Assembly (NCBI RefSeq): GCF_000218685.1
Contig: NW_006763300.1
Coordinates: 1 to 58,113, forward strand
Source of the DNA: Serpula lacrymans var. lacrymans S7.9
Taxonomy: Eukaryota; Basidiomycota; Agaricomycetes; Boletales; Serpulaceae
Length of the DNA: 58,113 nt
Direction: 5' to 3'
Both the position numbers and the translations under genes were made by a program. This document shows, in pieces, positions 32,187-42,848 of this stretch (position 1 is the stretch's first letter; each line of letters opens with the position of its first letter). A model generated the notes under the pieces. It was not told the DNA's origin. It saw only the letters and a program-made list of their open reading frames with translations, and did no database searches.

Positions 32187-32873
32187 CGTGAGGCAACGAT
32201 AAACTATAACAAAAGCAATACCCGTCTCCGACTGCACTTGCAGGGAGTAAGAGGTACAGTGAGTCTTGAAGATCGACAGATGCTAGTGAATATAGCAAGT
32301 AGAGGATATGGGAGTTGACTCAGGGGTTTCTGATAAGGGGTAAAGCAGATAATTCAAGTAATAGAAAGCTAAAGAACTACACATAAGTAGGTAAGGCTTT
32401 ATATAGCTAACTGTCTATCCCTCAGACCAAAAGAGGAATAAAAGGAAAGTGGTCCGAGGGGAAAATTAACCAATAAGAAAAAGGATAACTATCGTACAAC
32501 TTTGAAGATTAATCAGCAGGTGAGAAATTGTACTAATAGTAAGTGTTGTCACGCATGTTCAGGAACCGTATCTTCATGATGAGGTACGATCCTGACTAAA
32601 GCATCTATTAGTATATCCAGGCACTGATGGGGCTTGGAGCTGGTTGGCGAGATGCCTACTAGCAGCCCCTACCCATTGTGCTGGCTGGCTGGGAGTGGTA
32701 CCCAGTCTCTGATCTGTGATATAAAGTGGTAGCAATGGTTGAGAAAGCCTGTGAGGGCTATGAGAAGTAAAATAGCAAACAATACCTCCAGCCCTAGAGT
32801 CAGAGGTGTAATGGGAAAAGCATTCGAGAACCAAGACATAGAGAAGATAAGAAAATAATAAATGGTCCTTACA
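32187..32873 (-). mobile_element. Solo LTR carrying the small ORF, second copy
   Basis: 687 bp on the minus strand, TGTAAGG ... GTTGCCTCACG, with the target duplication ATGAT at both ends in element sense. It has a GCTATATAAAG box. It is inserted in an acidic exon of the gene on the same strand, and joining the flanks with one ATGAT keeps the frame (DESSND then YDEDEG). Confidence 0.8.
32669..32839 (-). CDS. LTR-encoded small membrane peptide, copy 2
   Basis: 56-codon frame whose ATG is 34 nt into the LTR, as in copy 1: MSWFSNAFPITPL, a hydrophobic segment, then a short polar tail. The pattern of mostly synonymous third-base changes between the copies argues that the peptide was under selection while the LTR family was active. 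The frame is open further upstream, but the conserved Met is the likely start. Confidence 0.5.
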   Translation of the reverse strand: MSWFSNAFPITPLTLGLEVLFAILLLIALTGFLNHCYHFISQIRDWVPLPASQHNG

Positions 32874-34140
32874 ATCATTGCTGCTTTCATCCTCACCTAT
32901 GCGTGGCTTTTGAGGTAGGACCCCTTAAGAATCTTCCTCATCAGAATCATTGTCATTGGCTTGTCTTTTTCTAGGAGGGTTTGGTGGTGTAACTGGGTCA
33001 ACGTCATTAAGATCCTGTTCTTCTTCTTCCATTATACTAGCTGCTCTCTTTCTCGTTGCGGAGGGAGATGAGTGTATTCTTTATAAATCCAGAATATATG
33101 TCTCACCTATGTGTTTGGCTTCCATTGCCTCTTTCTGAGCTGCCTGGGTAGATTGTACCCTGGCATTCATAATCATGAGGTGCTGGTACTCCTCAGCACT
33201 TAAAGTAACTGCATCATTTTGCCCCTTGGAGGCATTAGCTTTAGATTTACCCTTCATATTTTTTTTGCCTGCCATCGAAGTTGACCAGTCTATGAGAAAG
33301 TAAACAGAGAATCAAGTATAACAGAGGAGTGAAAATTTACTCACAGAGTTTAGGGCAGGCATTCTGGTCAGAATACGTACACAGCCAACTCTGTCAAGCA
33401 TAGAAGGAGGGATATCAGACAAAGCTTCATGACCCTGTGGAGCGTCAGCAATAGGGAAGGTATTATAAATAAACAACTCCACCTTGGTACAGTGGCAGTT
33501 GTACCATGACAAGTGAAGTGCTTGAAAGGTAGAGTCAGCATCAACATGGGTGTTCTTCTCTGTCAATAGATCTGGGGTCCCAAACACTGCTAGTAGGTTG
33601 TCTGTAAGAGAATTTTGTATTTTTGCTGGAAGACTTGTGCAGATGAATGCCATTAGTGTCTCATCAGAGTTACAGATATCCACTGGGGAGCTTCAGACAA
33701 GTGAGAAATCAGCCATTGGAAATTTGTGAAAGATGTACCTGGGAATAGCATCCATGGAAATACAAATGTAGGTGTCATTAGATATCTTCATTCCTTCTTT
33801 GTAGTGCCTGCGGAGCTGACAACAAATGAGCTATTATATGTATTATAGCATAATGAAGATGAATTATATACCTGTGATTGCAAATAATCTATGTCATTAA
33901 CTCTGTTGCCCTTCTCAGCACGCTCTTGTTCACACTCTGTCAAGACATTGTTGACTTGACAATCATGCTCTGCTTGGAAATGCTTATTTTGAGGCAGTAA
34001 TTGGGCATAGGCTGTGTGTATGACTATCTTCTCCTTTTCCACGCCTTTTTGCTGAACAGTTAGATGTGAAACCCGTTCATCTTCACTATCATTTTCTGAA
34101 GATTCTAAATAGTCTTGTGAATCTGATAGAGGAGGGCTGA
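32874..34140 (-). pseudogene. Unknown multi-exon gene, coiled-coil and basic (possibly broken)
   Basis: At least five exon-like blocks in order: an acidic start and helix (34133-33872, QAEHDCQVNNVLTECEQERAE), a short block with RRHYKEGMKI, a 338-nt block with LMAFICTSLPAKIQ and LTRMPALNS, a Lys-rich block (KGKSKANASKG, then a helix), and an acidic/basic block PPNPPRKRQANDNDSDEE. Short GT-AG introns (41-55 nt) separate them, but not every junction keeps frame by eye and a TAA follows DEEDS. A solo LTR interrupts the last exon. I do not recognise the family. A nuclear, nucleic-acid-binding role is only a guess from composition. Confidence 0.4.
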
Positions 34141-34165
34141 TCTGACAGAGTCAGAGATTCACAGC

Positions 34166-36995
34166 CTTAAACACTACATTGCATGGAAAAAGTCAAATGG
34201 CACTGTTAAGGCATATGAGCTGCATGCACAAGTATCACAGCAAGCTACTCAGTTAGACATATTGTCACTATATGCTGTTTGCAAGCTGGTTAGTTCACTG
34301 GCCAAGATTGAGCCTGTAAAGATTGATATGTGCCCAAAGAGTTGTATTGCATATACAGGTGACTTTAAGGACTTGGAAGCTTATTCTCACACCATAAAGG
34401 GTCAAATCACATATGGGGAGAGGCACTATGTTGCTGGATCTAAAAATAAGCCCAGAGCACAAATGCTATATGTATCTTTTATTCCAATTATCCAAGCAAT
34501 GTTTGCAAATAAGCAAACATCCCAACTCCTGCATTACAGGGATAGATGTTTACAAGAAACATTGAAGTTACTTGCAGTTGACTCACAAAGTTCTGGGACT
34601 CAGGCTCAGGCAAGATATTGTGATTTCCCCAGTGGGAGTGTTCATGAACACCATTATAAGGACATGGGATTATTTCAGGATGATTGTGACATTGCCTTTG
34701 CATTATCCACAGATGGGGCCCAGCTTACAATGAAGAAGCAGTCTGATACTTGGATATTGATTCTGATATTGCTCAACATACCTCCAGAAATGAGGTACCA
34801 TTCCAACAATATCATATTAACCATGACCATTCCAGGACCCCACAGTCTAGGAAGTATTGAGTCATTTATATATCCCCTTTTCTAGGATGCAGCACAGTGT
34901 AGTCAAGGTATATGGACGTGGGATGCTATAGATTCCTCCTATTTCATAAATCACATGTACATGACTATGATTCTGGGAGATGTGCTAGGCTCAGCAAAGT
35001 TAAATGGGATGGCAGGACATACTGCAAATTATGGTGATAGATTTGTTTTGGTCAAAAGGGCAAGATCCAGTCTTGAAAAAGGTGCCAAGGCTCAGTACTA
35101 CCTATTGTCACCACCAGAAAACAATAAATACAACAGTGATCATCCCATATATAACCTGGATAATCTGCCAATACACACAGAAGTTCATTATTGGGCTACA
35201 ATCTGTAACAACCAAGAGTTAGTTACTCTGGCGCACACAGGAACACACTATAAAGGTAGTGAAGAGGGAGTGGTTACCCCTTAAGCTGCAGAGAGTTTGT
35301 TGGTATACAACAGGAGGACTCACTAAGGAGTCTCCTGGATCTATTGGGGTATATATACTAATACAGAGTGTTTGTACTTATGTACTATACAGTTGATAAA
35401 GTTAGTGGCTTGATGACGTCATGGGGGCTAGCCCACATGACCAGCTCCACTATGTGAGAGAGTTGTATCTAAAATAAGAAGAAGGCAATGCGGCGCGAGA
35501 AAGAGGAGTTTGAACAAAAGGGGAAGTGCCGCGTGGCACCATGTGTGAAAGCTAAAGTGTACAAGGTTAAAGCGGAGAATGAAAATGAAGGAAAGGTCCG
35601 AAAATTGTGTTATTGTAACACAATCAACAAACTTGATGCTACCACAGTTAAAAATCTTCATGCTAAAATTACAAGGGTGACAGGGATTTCTTGCATGCCT
35701 CTAGCAGCAGCAACAACAGCATTTATTCACCCTTCATGTTTCCCAATTGATCCTTTCCATCTGTTTTTTGAAAATATTGTTGCATTTAGATGGGATTTGT
35801 GGACAATCCACAGTTCACAATCTGAACTCATCCACCTCAACATACAGAAGGCTGAAATGTTTGGTAAACTAGTTGATTCAGGAATGTCAACACTGCCACC
35901 CTCATTCTGTGGCCCAGTTTGAGATCCCCACTTGAAAAGACAAAGTCAATATAAAGTCTATGAGTGGATGGCACTGTTATACTGGTACAAAATACCAATT
36001 GGCATTAAGCTAGGGATGAATTCCTCAGTGCTTCAGAACTTCTCCCATCTTATGGCTATAATTGAATTTTCCATGACTATCAAAGCAAGGAGCACCAAAG
36101 GCTTGACTGATCTCCATCAGCTCATTAAAGTATTCTTGGCTGATTTTGAAAGAATTTATGTTGGAATACATCCTGAGAAGATTTCAAGATTCTAATTGTG
36201 TATATTCCAGTTGATCCATGTTCCTGTTCACATTGAGTGGTATGGATCACTTTGACTTGACTCTCAAGCTACTGTGGAAAGAACTATTGAAGAAATTGGG
36301 CACAAGATCTGTTCCAAAAAAGCATCTTTTGCAAATTTGGCTAATATTATCTATGAGAAAGAAGTCTTAAAGACCCTCCTCTCCTACTACCCTGAGTTGC
36401 AGAATCAGTATATAGACTGACCCGCCTCCGGCGATTGCAGCAAATTTACTGCCAATTGAATGCCAGTCTTGAAAAGTTTGTTTGCTGGGCTTTATGGGGA
36501 GATGGGCAACTTCTGTATTGTAAGTACCGTTGAGAGACTGTTGGGTACAGAGTTTAATGCTAGAGAAAGTGTAGCATACTAGATCAAATTCATCGGATGC
36601 TAATGGATATCAAAATGACTCACCTCTGACATTTTGTCACCAGCTGCATGTAGTTTATCATCAACAGGAAGTTGACGCAAATGTCCTTCCCATTAATACC
36701 CCTACACCTCTGCACTATGGAACCCAAGCTCTCATCCAGATACCCACTCCCCTCTATTGCCAACTTTACACTATCAATCCAAACACTGGGGTTATGGATG
36801 TCTGAGTCCCAGTGCGTAGACACCAAAGTTGCAATGATGGCATTGACATTTTTGCCAGAGTTGAGCCAAGGATTGGCTCATCTTCTCCAAACACCACCAC
36901 AATCTCTCCTCAACAATGCAAATGAGACACACCCCCTCGGACACAGCTGTTTGGACTTGGCAGGTTCATTAGATCCCCCACCATTTGTGCGAAGG
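34166..36995 (+). pseudogene. Plavaka/Tnp2-like (CACTA-type) transposase remnant
   Basis: Plus-strand frame with the pattern of fungal Plavaka transposases: HYIAW....GTV.AYE, YAVCK, KIDMCPKSCIAYTG, RAQMLY.S.I..IQAMFAN, ALSTDGAQLTMKK, DMLGSAKL-like GDVLGSAKLNGMAGH, then KLDATT and DPFHLFFEN after a solo LTR (35204-35620), and KRQSQYK.YEWMALLYWY. There are in-frame stops at about 34883, 35920, 36193 and later, so it is dead. An exon-like block at 36644-36990 (TPLHYGTQALIQIP) after a possible intron may be its tail or a neighbour. The N-terminus is missing. Confidence 0.6.
35204..35620 (-). mobile_element. Solo gypsy LTR (family A), CAATC target duplication
   Basis: 417 bp with perfect CAATC duplications (35199-35203 and 35621-35625). 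It splits the Plavaka-like frame between the YWATI and NKLDATT blocks. Confidence 0.93.
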
Positions 36996-37399
36996 TGTAA
37001 CAACCAAGAGTTAGTTACTCTGGCGCACACAGGAACACACTATAAAGGTAGTGAAGAGGGAGTGGTTACCCCTTAGGCTGCAGTGAGTTTGTTGGGCTAG
37101 ACAACAGGAGGACTAGCTGAGTCCTTCCCCATGTATTGCTCCTGTATATATACTAAAATACATGAGGTACTGTACAGTTGTAAATAAAGTTTAAAGTCCG
37201 ATGTCTAGCATGTGACCTGTCACATAGTGAGCCTAGACACTGGTCAGGTGATGTGTCACATGACTGGTCATGTGACTATGAAAAGCCGAAAATATAAAGT
37301 AAAGTAAATGGTCACATGACTGGTCATGTGACTTGGAAAAATGAAAAGGAAAAGTACAAAAGTGAAGCGTAAGTAGGTGCTGGTATGTCAATTGTAACA
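36996..37399 (-). mobile_element. Solo gypsy LTR (family B), GAAGG target duplication
   Basis: 404 bp with GAAGG on both sides (36991-36995, 37400-37404). Its U5 matches family A almost exactly, but its U3 is different (ATACATGAGGTACTGTACAG, and repeated CACATGACTGGTCATGTGAC blocks), so it is a mosaic LTR type. Related sequence lies at 45765-45886 and 51146-51507. Confidence 0.92.
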
Positions 37400-37836
37400 G
37401 AAGGTGGTGTTGCTTTTTTTGTAGGCTATGGCATGTTGCTGATGGCGCTGACACTGTTGATGCTGCTGGTGCTGTGACACTTGGACACCTCTCATCCAAA
37501 TGGCGTTGACTACTAGTCCTCCTTGGCACAACGTGCTGGGAAGGTGGTGATCCCATATCTACCTGAGGCAGTGAGAAGCTGGATATGGATCATTGTGAAG
37601 GAGCAGCAATGAGAGGCGATGGCAGCAAGGATGTGGAAGCATGAGGCAGGGAAAGGGAGATATCAATGGGCACATTTATGGAAGCAGGAAGAGCAGGGTT
37701 CTAATTTGCTGATGGAGACTGCAAGGGCGGGAGGCCATCCCACAGGTGTGTCGCATTCAAGTTCTCTATGCCACTAGCATTTTTTCATAGGTCATATTTT
37801 GACTTGCCACCCAGGTGCATCAGGAAAAACACTTTG
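37400..37836 (-). other. Pro/Ser-rich coding-like stretch, unassigned
   Basis: Minus strand is open in long pieces with Ser/Pro/Ala-rich text (SVTAPAASTVSAPSATC) that stops at the LTR insertion. It may be an exon of a gene broken by the LTR. No function can be read. Confidence 0.25.
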
Positions 37837-38035
37837 GCTATATAGCAGAGGCAATACTATTTATGCTATATAGCAGAGGCATTACTATAAATGCTACTAT
37901 AGCTCTTATAGTACTATAAGTTTGAGCACACATGTATAATGTTATATAGCTGGCCAAGGCATTATAATGGCTCTTATAGCTCTAATAGCCTATATAGCTG
38001 TTAAGACTATAGTACATATTTATAGTAATGCTTTA
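37837..38035. repeat. TATAG-rich palindromic tract
   Basis: Dense CTATAG/TATAGC words. It starts with two copies of a ~27-bp unit (GCTATATAGCAGAGGCA plus TACTAT), followed by irregular copies. There is no coding frame. Confidence 0.5.
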
Positions 38036-38175
38036 TCCAAGTATAAGTTGTGACAATTCAATGTGTACAAAAAATGACAAGTCCATAAAAGGTTAATATA
38101 TTACACATGTATAGTATATTTTGTAAGCCTTTATGGTGTAGTGAATAAATGTGTGGTATGTGGCTGTGTTCAAAC

Positions 38176-38352
38176 CTTGTGATAGAACAGCCCCAGTAGC
38201 AAAATCAGAAGAGTCGGTTTCTAGCTGAAACTCTTTGTCTAATTCTGGAAATGCTAATATGGGCGCTGTTGTGAATGCCTGTTTAAGCTTATTAAAAGCT
38301 TCTTGTTCTTTGGAACCCCAGTGCCAGACAATGTCCTTTTTAGTGAGATTGT
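38176..38352 (-). pseudogene. Gypsy pol fragment (RNase H region)
   Basis: Aligns with 4520-4690 of the intact pol (LETDSSDFATGAVL region and KLKQAF). Cut cleanly at both ends, with the DUF6589-like piece joined directly at 38353. Confidence 0.8.
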
Positions 38353-39492
38353 TTTATAGGCCTCCTTCATTTCCGAGTGATAGACTGACATAGTGGGTAC
38401 AAAATTTATGAGGGCCTGCAGGAAGTGAATGCCCATCACTCTCTGCAGATGATTGGTATCTATGTCTTTAAGTGATCCCTTGACTATAAGTTTCTTGCGG
38501 CCAAGCAGCTGTTGTCTCCTAATTAACTCATCCAAATCAAAGGCTTCTGGGTCAACATCTTCCAGCTCAATGTCTTCCAGCTAAACTACTGTACCAGCAA
38601 AGCCCTTGATCATTCAACTTTTCCTGCCGATTCAATGGTCTCTCCTTTGTGCAAATACCTGTATGTTGTCCCCTACTATACTAAAAAAATTTCCTGAGCC
38701 GGGCTTTGTAGCTTCTCATAGGAAGGCCATGGACCCAAGGGCTCAAAATGCTGTGTTGTACACAGTGCAGTGTCCAAGTTGGCTCTCAACCCAAATAATT
38801 GAGCAATGGGCTTTAGCTGCAAACAGGTACAAGGTCCGACACAATGCACCATAGCTGGCGCTTTTTGAACGTATAAAGGTAAGTGATATTATACTATCAA
38901 TGGCACCCTGTAGAGCTGATTCAAAATGGACCAGCCATATGATAAGTCCACCTACCAGATTTTAAGGCCGGTTTGTACGCAGGACATAGTTGTCTCCATA
39001 AACAAGTTCGGAGTTGCAGTAGGAGCAAATCAAGTGCCAGAATACAGGTGCGTGCTTCCGTATGGTGGTTTCAAGCTTGGCAAAACTGAAGTTGTTTTCA
39101 ATATCCCATGTGGCCTGGGTACCTTGTGTCCAACGTCCCTCATGGGTAGTGCCTGCCCACACTTGTAGACTTGCCTTTGCAGAGATCATCCTGTTTAACT
39201 CAGCATGGATCTGGTGAACAACAAGTTCAAGGGTCCAGGCAGTGAGTGCAAGGCTTGCATGCTGAATTTGATTGAAGCTAACACTCCCTGGTATGTAGAT
39301 TTGATTTACCAGGGGGTCATCCATCCAAAGGGAGATTCTCTTTGCTTGTTGGTATATCAGCTCAAGAACCACCACCAATGTGGGTGAGCCTGTGCATGAC
39401 CCATTGATCAGAGACACTACCATGTGTGAGTATCTCTTGGATCCTTCAAGTTTCTCTCCTTTCTCATTCTTTGTTTTAAACAGATGATGCAA
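38353..39492 (-). pseudogene. DUF6589-like protein, N-terminal half
   Basis: Minus-strand pieces in order: AWTLELVVHQIHAELNRM and FSFAKLETTIRKHAPVFW (39400-39000), then a broken stretch with VGDNIQVFAQRRDH, and then ELIRRQQLLGRKKLIVKGS followed by IDTNHLQRVMGIHFLQALINFVP (38540-38380). This matches the DUF6589 family common near fungal transposons. Stops separate the blocks, and the C-terminal half is not attached. Confidence 0.55.
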
Positions 39493-40019
39493 AAAGTTGG
39501 CCAGAGATCACCGAGCATCATAGATACTTGCAAACACACCCTCAAGCTTTTGGCTTGATGTTTGTGCTGTTCAGCGAGGTGTTTGCTGGGGTGTTTGGGA
39601 CATGATTAATGGGAAACGGCTTTGATTTTTGTAACTACTGTACATCAATTGATCAATACTATTAAGCTACTGATTATCTGTACACAAGGCTTTGCACAGG
39701 ACATTGGGAAGTGATTGATTTTATTGTGGGGTGATGTCTAAGCGGGGTTGGTTGGAACTGCTTCTAAGCTGTTGCGGAGCTGTAATAGCTCTCTACTCTG
39801 TGGCTGAAAGGCATTGAGTGGGGGGTTCCCACAAAGGGCCTTAGATTTGGAGCAGACTTTATTACCAATATTGTTGTCTTCATATACCGACTACTAGTAT
39901 CATATATTGACAGTCACATGTATTGTATAAGGTCAGCAACAGAGACTAAGCCACACCCTTCATGAAGCTTGAACAAAAAAGCAAGAAAATTTATGGCATA
40001 TAACTCACCACCAAGCCTC
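39493..40019. other. Unassigned spacer
   Basis: No gene supported. It is moderately AT-rich and lies between two pseudogenes. Confidence 0.3.
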
Positions 40020-41409
40020 AATAATCCTTCTGTCACTCAAACAGCTGTCGTCACAGTTTTTTGAGGAGCTCCTGCATGACAAAGGATTGTGGCCACAACT
40101 AACTGCATTAGGAATAGATGAGATCCACTTACTGGATACTTGGGGCAATAGCTTCCAAAATACCTTCCTACAGATATGGTACATTGCTGCCCAAATGCCC
40201 CCCCAAGTTGTGCAGATTGCCGTTACTGCCACACTAGTTTCAGGCCTGACAATAGATGACAATGGACCAGATATGTAACTTCCTTGGACTGAAAGCAGGA
40301 GAATACCACCTCATTTAAAGGTCCAACCTACGCCTAGATGTTCAACTGTTAATACATGAGTTGAAGCATGGACTTGGGGGTTGGAACTTTTCCCAGCTGC
40401 AATGGATCCTCCACTCTGACCACAAAACCATCATTTTCTGCCCAACAATATACCTTCAATTCCCAACTTCAAACATATTTATGGGCCAACGCACCTGAAC
40501 AATCCAGTCTGGATCTCCATATCCGCATGTACATTCCCTTAACTCACCCAAGTACAATATTGAAACCCGGAGACTGTTTCATGAAAACCCCATAACACGC
40601 ATAATCAATGAAACCAATGGACTCTGTGTTGGGTACGACCCTATCATTTACCTTGATGTGATGATGGAGTGGTGCAAAATGCTGATGANNNNNNNNNNNN
40701 NNNNNNNNNNNNNNNNNNNNNNNNNNNNNNNNNNNNNNNNNNNNNNNNNNNNNNNNNNNNNNNNNNNNNNNNNNNNNNNNNNNNNNNNAAGGCCTGACAG
40801 GACACAACAAAAGGAGAGATGGGGCATTATGTATATCACTCAGAACAAGCTAGAGGCAATGTGGCCATCAGAAAGAAGAGAAGTGGCAATGGCGTCACAA
40901 TGGACATAAACATGGCAAAACCCATCCTGGCATCTTGTACATGTAAGGCCATGGAACAAAATTGACTGTACAACAATCCTTGTAAAGACTTACAGTGCAC
41001 TTGTTCCACCTGTATGAGCCATCCACGTCCAGCTATAACTTTTTTTTGCCAGTGTTTTGGCTGTAGTCAGGAGGACCCTTCATCATGTGCTCTTCCTTTT
41101 AACACAGGCCCTGAAGCTGCGTGTCAAAAAGAGGATGCCCAGGCCATGCCTAAGAAGAAGTCAATTACCAAGGACATGCATGAGCATGCCACCAAACCCC
41201 TTCAAAACTGTCATCTTGAAATCTTTGATACTGTTGGTGACACTGGTACAAACATACTCCCATCCTTTGTGTTCCTTCCCAACTTAACCATCAAACTCCT
41301 CATGGACAGCCATGAGTTGATCTACTCAATCAACATGATTGCTAATCTCAGCCCAAAGTCTTCATTAAGCCCTATTTGGGCCTTGTGTGGACCACAATGC
41401 AGGCTATAA
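40020..41409 (+). pseudogene. RecQ-like DExH helicase remnant
   Basis: Frames with IDEIHLLDTWGNSFQ (the DExH box and W-G), VVQIAVTATLVSG (motif III-like TAT), then frameshifted pieces with IIFCPTI, RRLFHENPITRII..TN.LCVGYD and, after the gap, RPDRTQQKERWGIMY, matching the RecQ-type motifs IV-VI order. A Cys-rich tail (CSTCMSHP, CQCFGCSQEDP) follows. Several frame breaks make it a pseudogene. Such helicase copies are expanded in mushroom genomes, often with transposons. Confidence 0.55.
40689..40788. other. Assembly gap of 100 Ns
   Basis: Exactly 100 N, a standard placeholder for a gap of unknown size. It falls inside the helicase remnant, so some frame breaks nearby may be assembly artefacts. 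Confidence 0.99.
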
Positions 41410-41686
41410 AATCTGACCTTTGGTGTACATGTGACATCAACCAAGCCAATATTAATGCAGAGGCCCAAGCACAAATGCAAGAAATGTGAGGCATTGGTTG
41501 TGGACAAACTCAAGGGCGAGGACATCTCTATTATAGAGACAGGTACAACAAGGTAAATTTCTCAGCTGTGCCGTTGTAGAGTTGACTTAGACGCTGGCAT
41601 AGTAATCCCTTTATTTCCCAACATATCAATCCAGTTCTACGACAAACCATGCATCAATATGCAACAGTCCGCAGAGTCCATGTTTG
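41410..41686. other. Decayed tail of the helicase copy, unassigned
   Basis: Short plus-strand coding-like text (CTCDINQANINAEAQAQMQ) with frame breaks, probably the end of the helicase remnant. Confidence 0.3.
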
Positions 41687-41755
41687 CGGATACATAGAGT
41701 CTGCATTTGCGGATACATAGAGTCCGCATTTGCAGACATATAGGGTCCGCACTTT
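41687..41755. repeat. Tandem repeat, three units of 23 bp
   Basis: Three consecutive units of TTTGCGGATACATAGAGTC plus YGCA, the third with a few changes. Not coding. Confidence 0.8.
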
Positions 41756-42848
41756 TTGGACTTTGGACCCGTCAGACAAGGAGCTAATTCAGCACTCCAC
41801 GCACGTGCAAGACTCCACATGGACTCCAGAGCATTACAACTGTCCACAGATCAACTACCCCTTTCCTTTTATGGAATATAGGAGCTGTCCCTCGTGGTAT
41901 GGAACAGTCTGGACGTCGGACTAGCAGGATATGACTCGCTTTTTCTTACATTTTCATATGGACACTTTCTAATGTTTATCCTTTGTTTCTCCTATTGGTT
42001 CTCATATGTTTTACACTATTTTTGCTATTTCCTTTTTGGTACTGCTATAAAACTGTACTTCCAAAAGGAAGGAAATCTATCTTTTGATCCCCCATATACT
42101 CAGAATTTGTCTGAATAAGTCGCCATAGTCACTTCAGAATTGTTGTAGACGTCCCACAGCCATATAACCAAAATTTCCAACAAAGCACCGAGCTTGTTGT
42201 GATGTTCTGTTCATATAGACCCAAAATGTGGACTCTCAGGAGTCATTGCAGTGTTGTATTCTCCACTCTATATTCATCCTCAGCTCATATTATCACTCCC
42301 ACACTTGTATTATCGCCTTTCCAGCAAGATCACAACTTGCTGTGATGTATCCGCTCTGTTTAGACTCAAAAGTGCGGACTCTGCAAACTGACCTGCGGAC
42401 CCACTCTATTGTAGTCTTCAGCACTTTCTTCTGAATCCCTTGGTTGATCCCTGCGGGTTGAACAACGCATAGGTGTTTGGACATAAGGACTCTACTCAGT
42501 TCTCTCCCAGACGCCTTTAGCAATCTTACCCCGTCTATTTTCTGTATTCTTGCTTAGCTGATGGCCTTTTCCCAGAGACAATGTCCTTGTATACAATGCA
42601 AGATAGAACTCTCATACTCAGCAAGGCCCTATCATTTCTGACATTGTCTGAAAGCCTCTCCAGTCATTTGTGGATTTCCAGACTTTGACATCACCCAAAT
42701 GCAAGCGGGGGGCCACTCTCAGCCAAATGATTGAGTCATCTCAGCAGCCTCACATGTGCAAACACAATAATGTAAGCATTCTAATACTAGTGAACATAAC
42801 ACACACTAATCTTGATCTACAGAACCAGGAGAACATGGTCATTGGACC
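41756..42848. other. Unassigned intergenic region
   Basis: Scattered GGACT/GGACC words (for example GCGGACTCTGC near 42373) but no supported gene. Confidence 0.3.

Noticed and set aside
37837..38035. CRISPR-like array
   Set aside because: Repeats are irregular and AT-rich with no constant spacer length, and the genome is eukaryotic.
38125..38180. Possible tRNA-like sequence with a B-box GTGTTCAAACC
   Set aside because: No acceptor or D-arm can be formed; box similarity alone is too weak.
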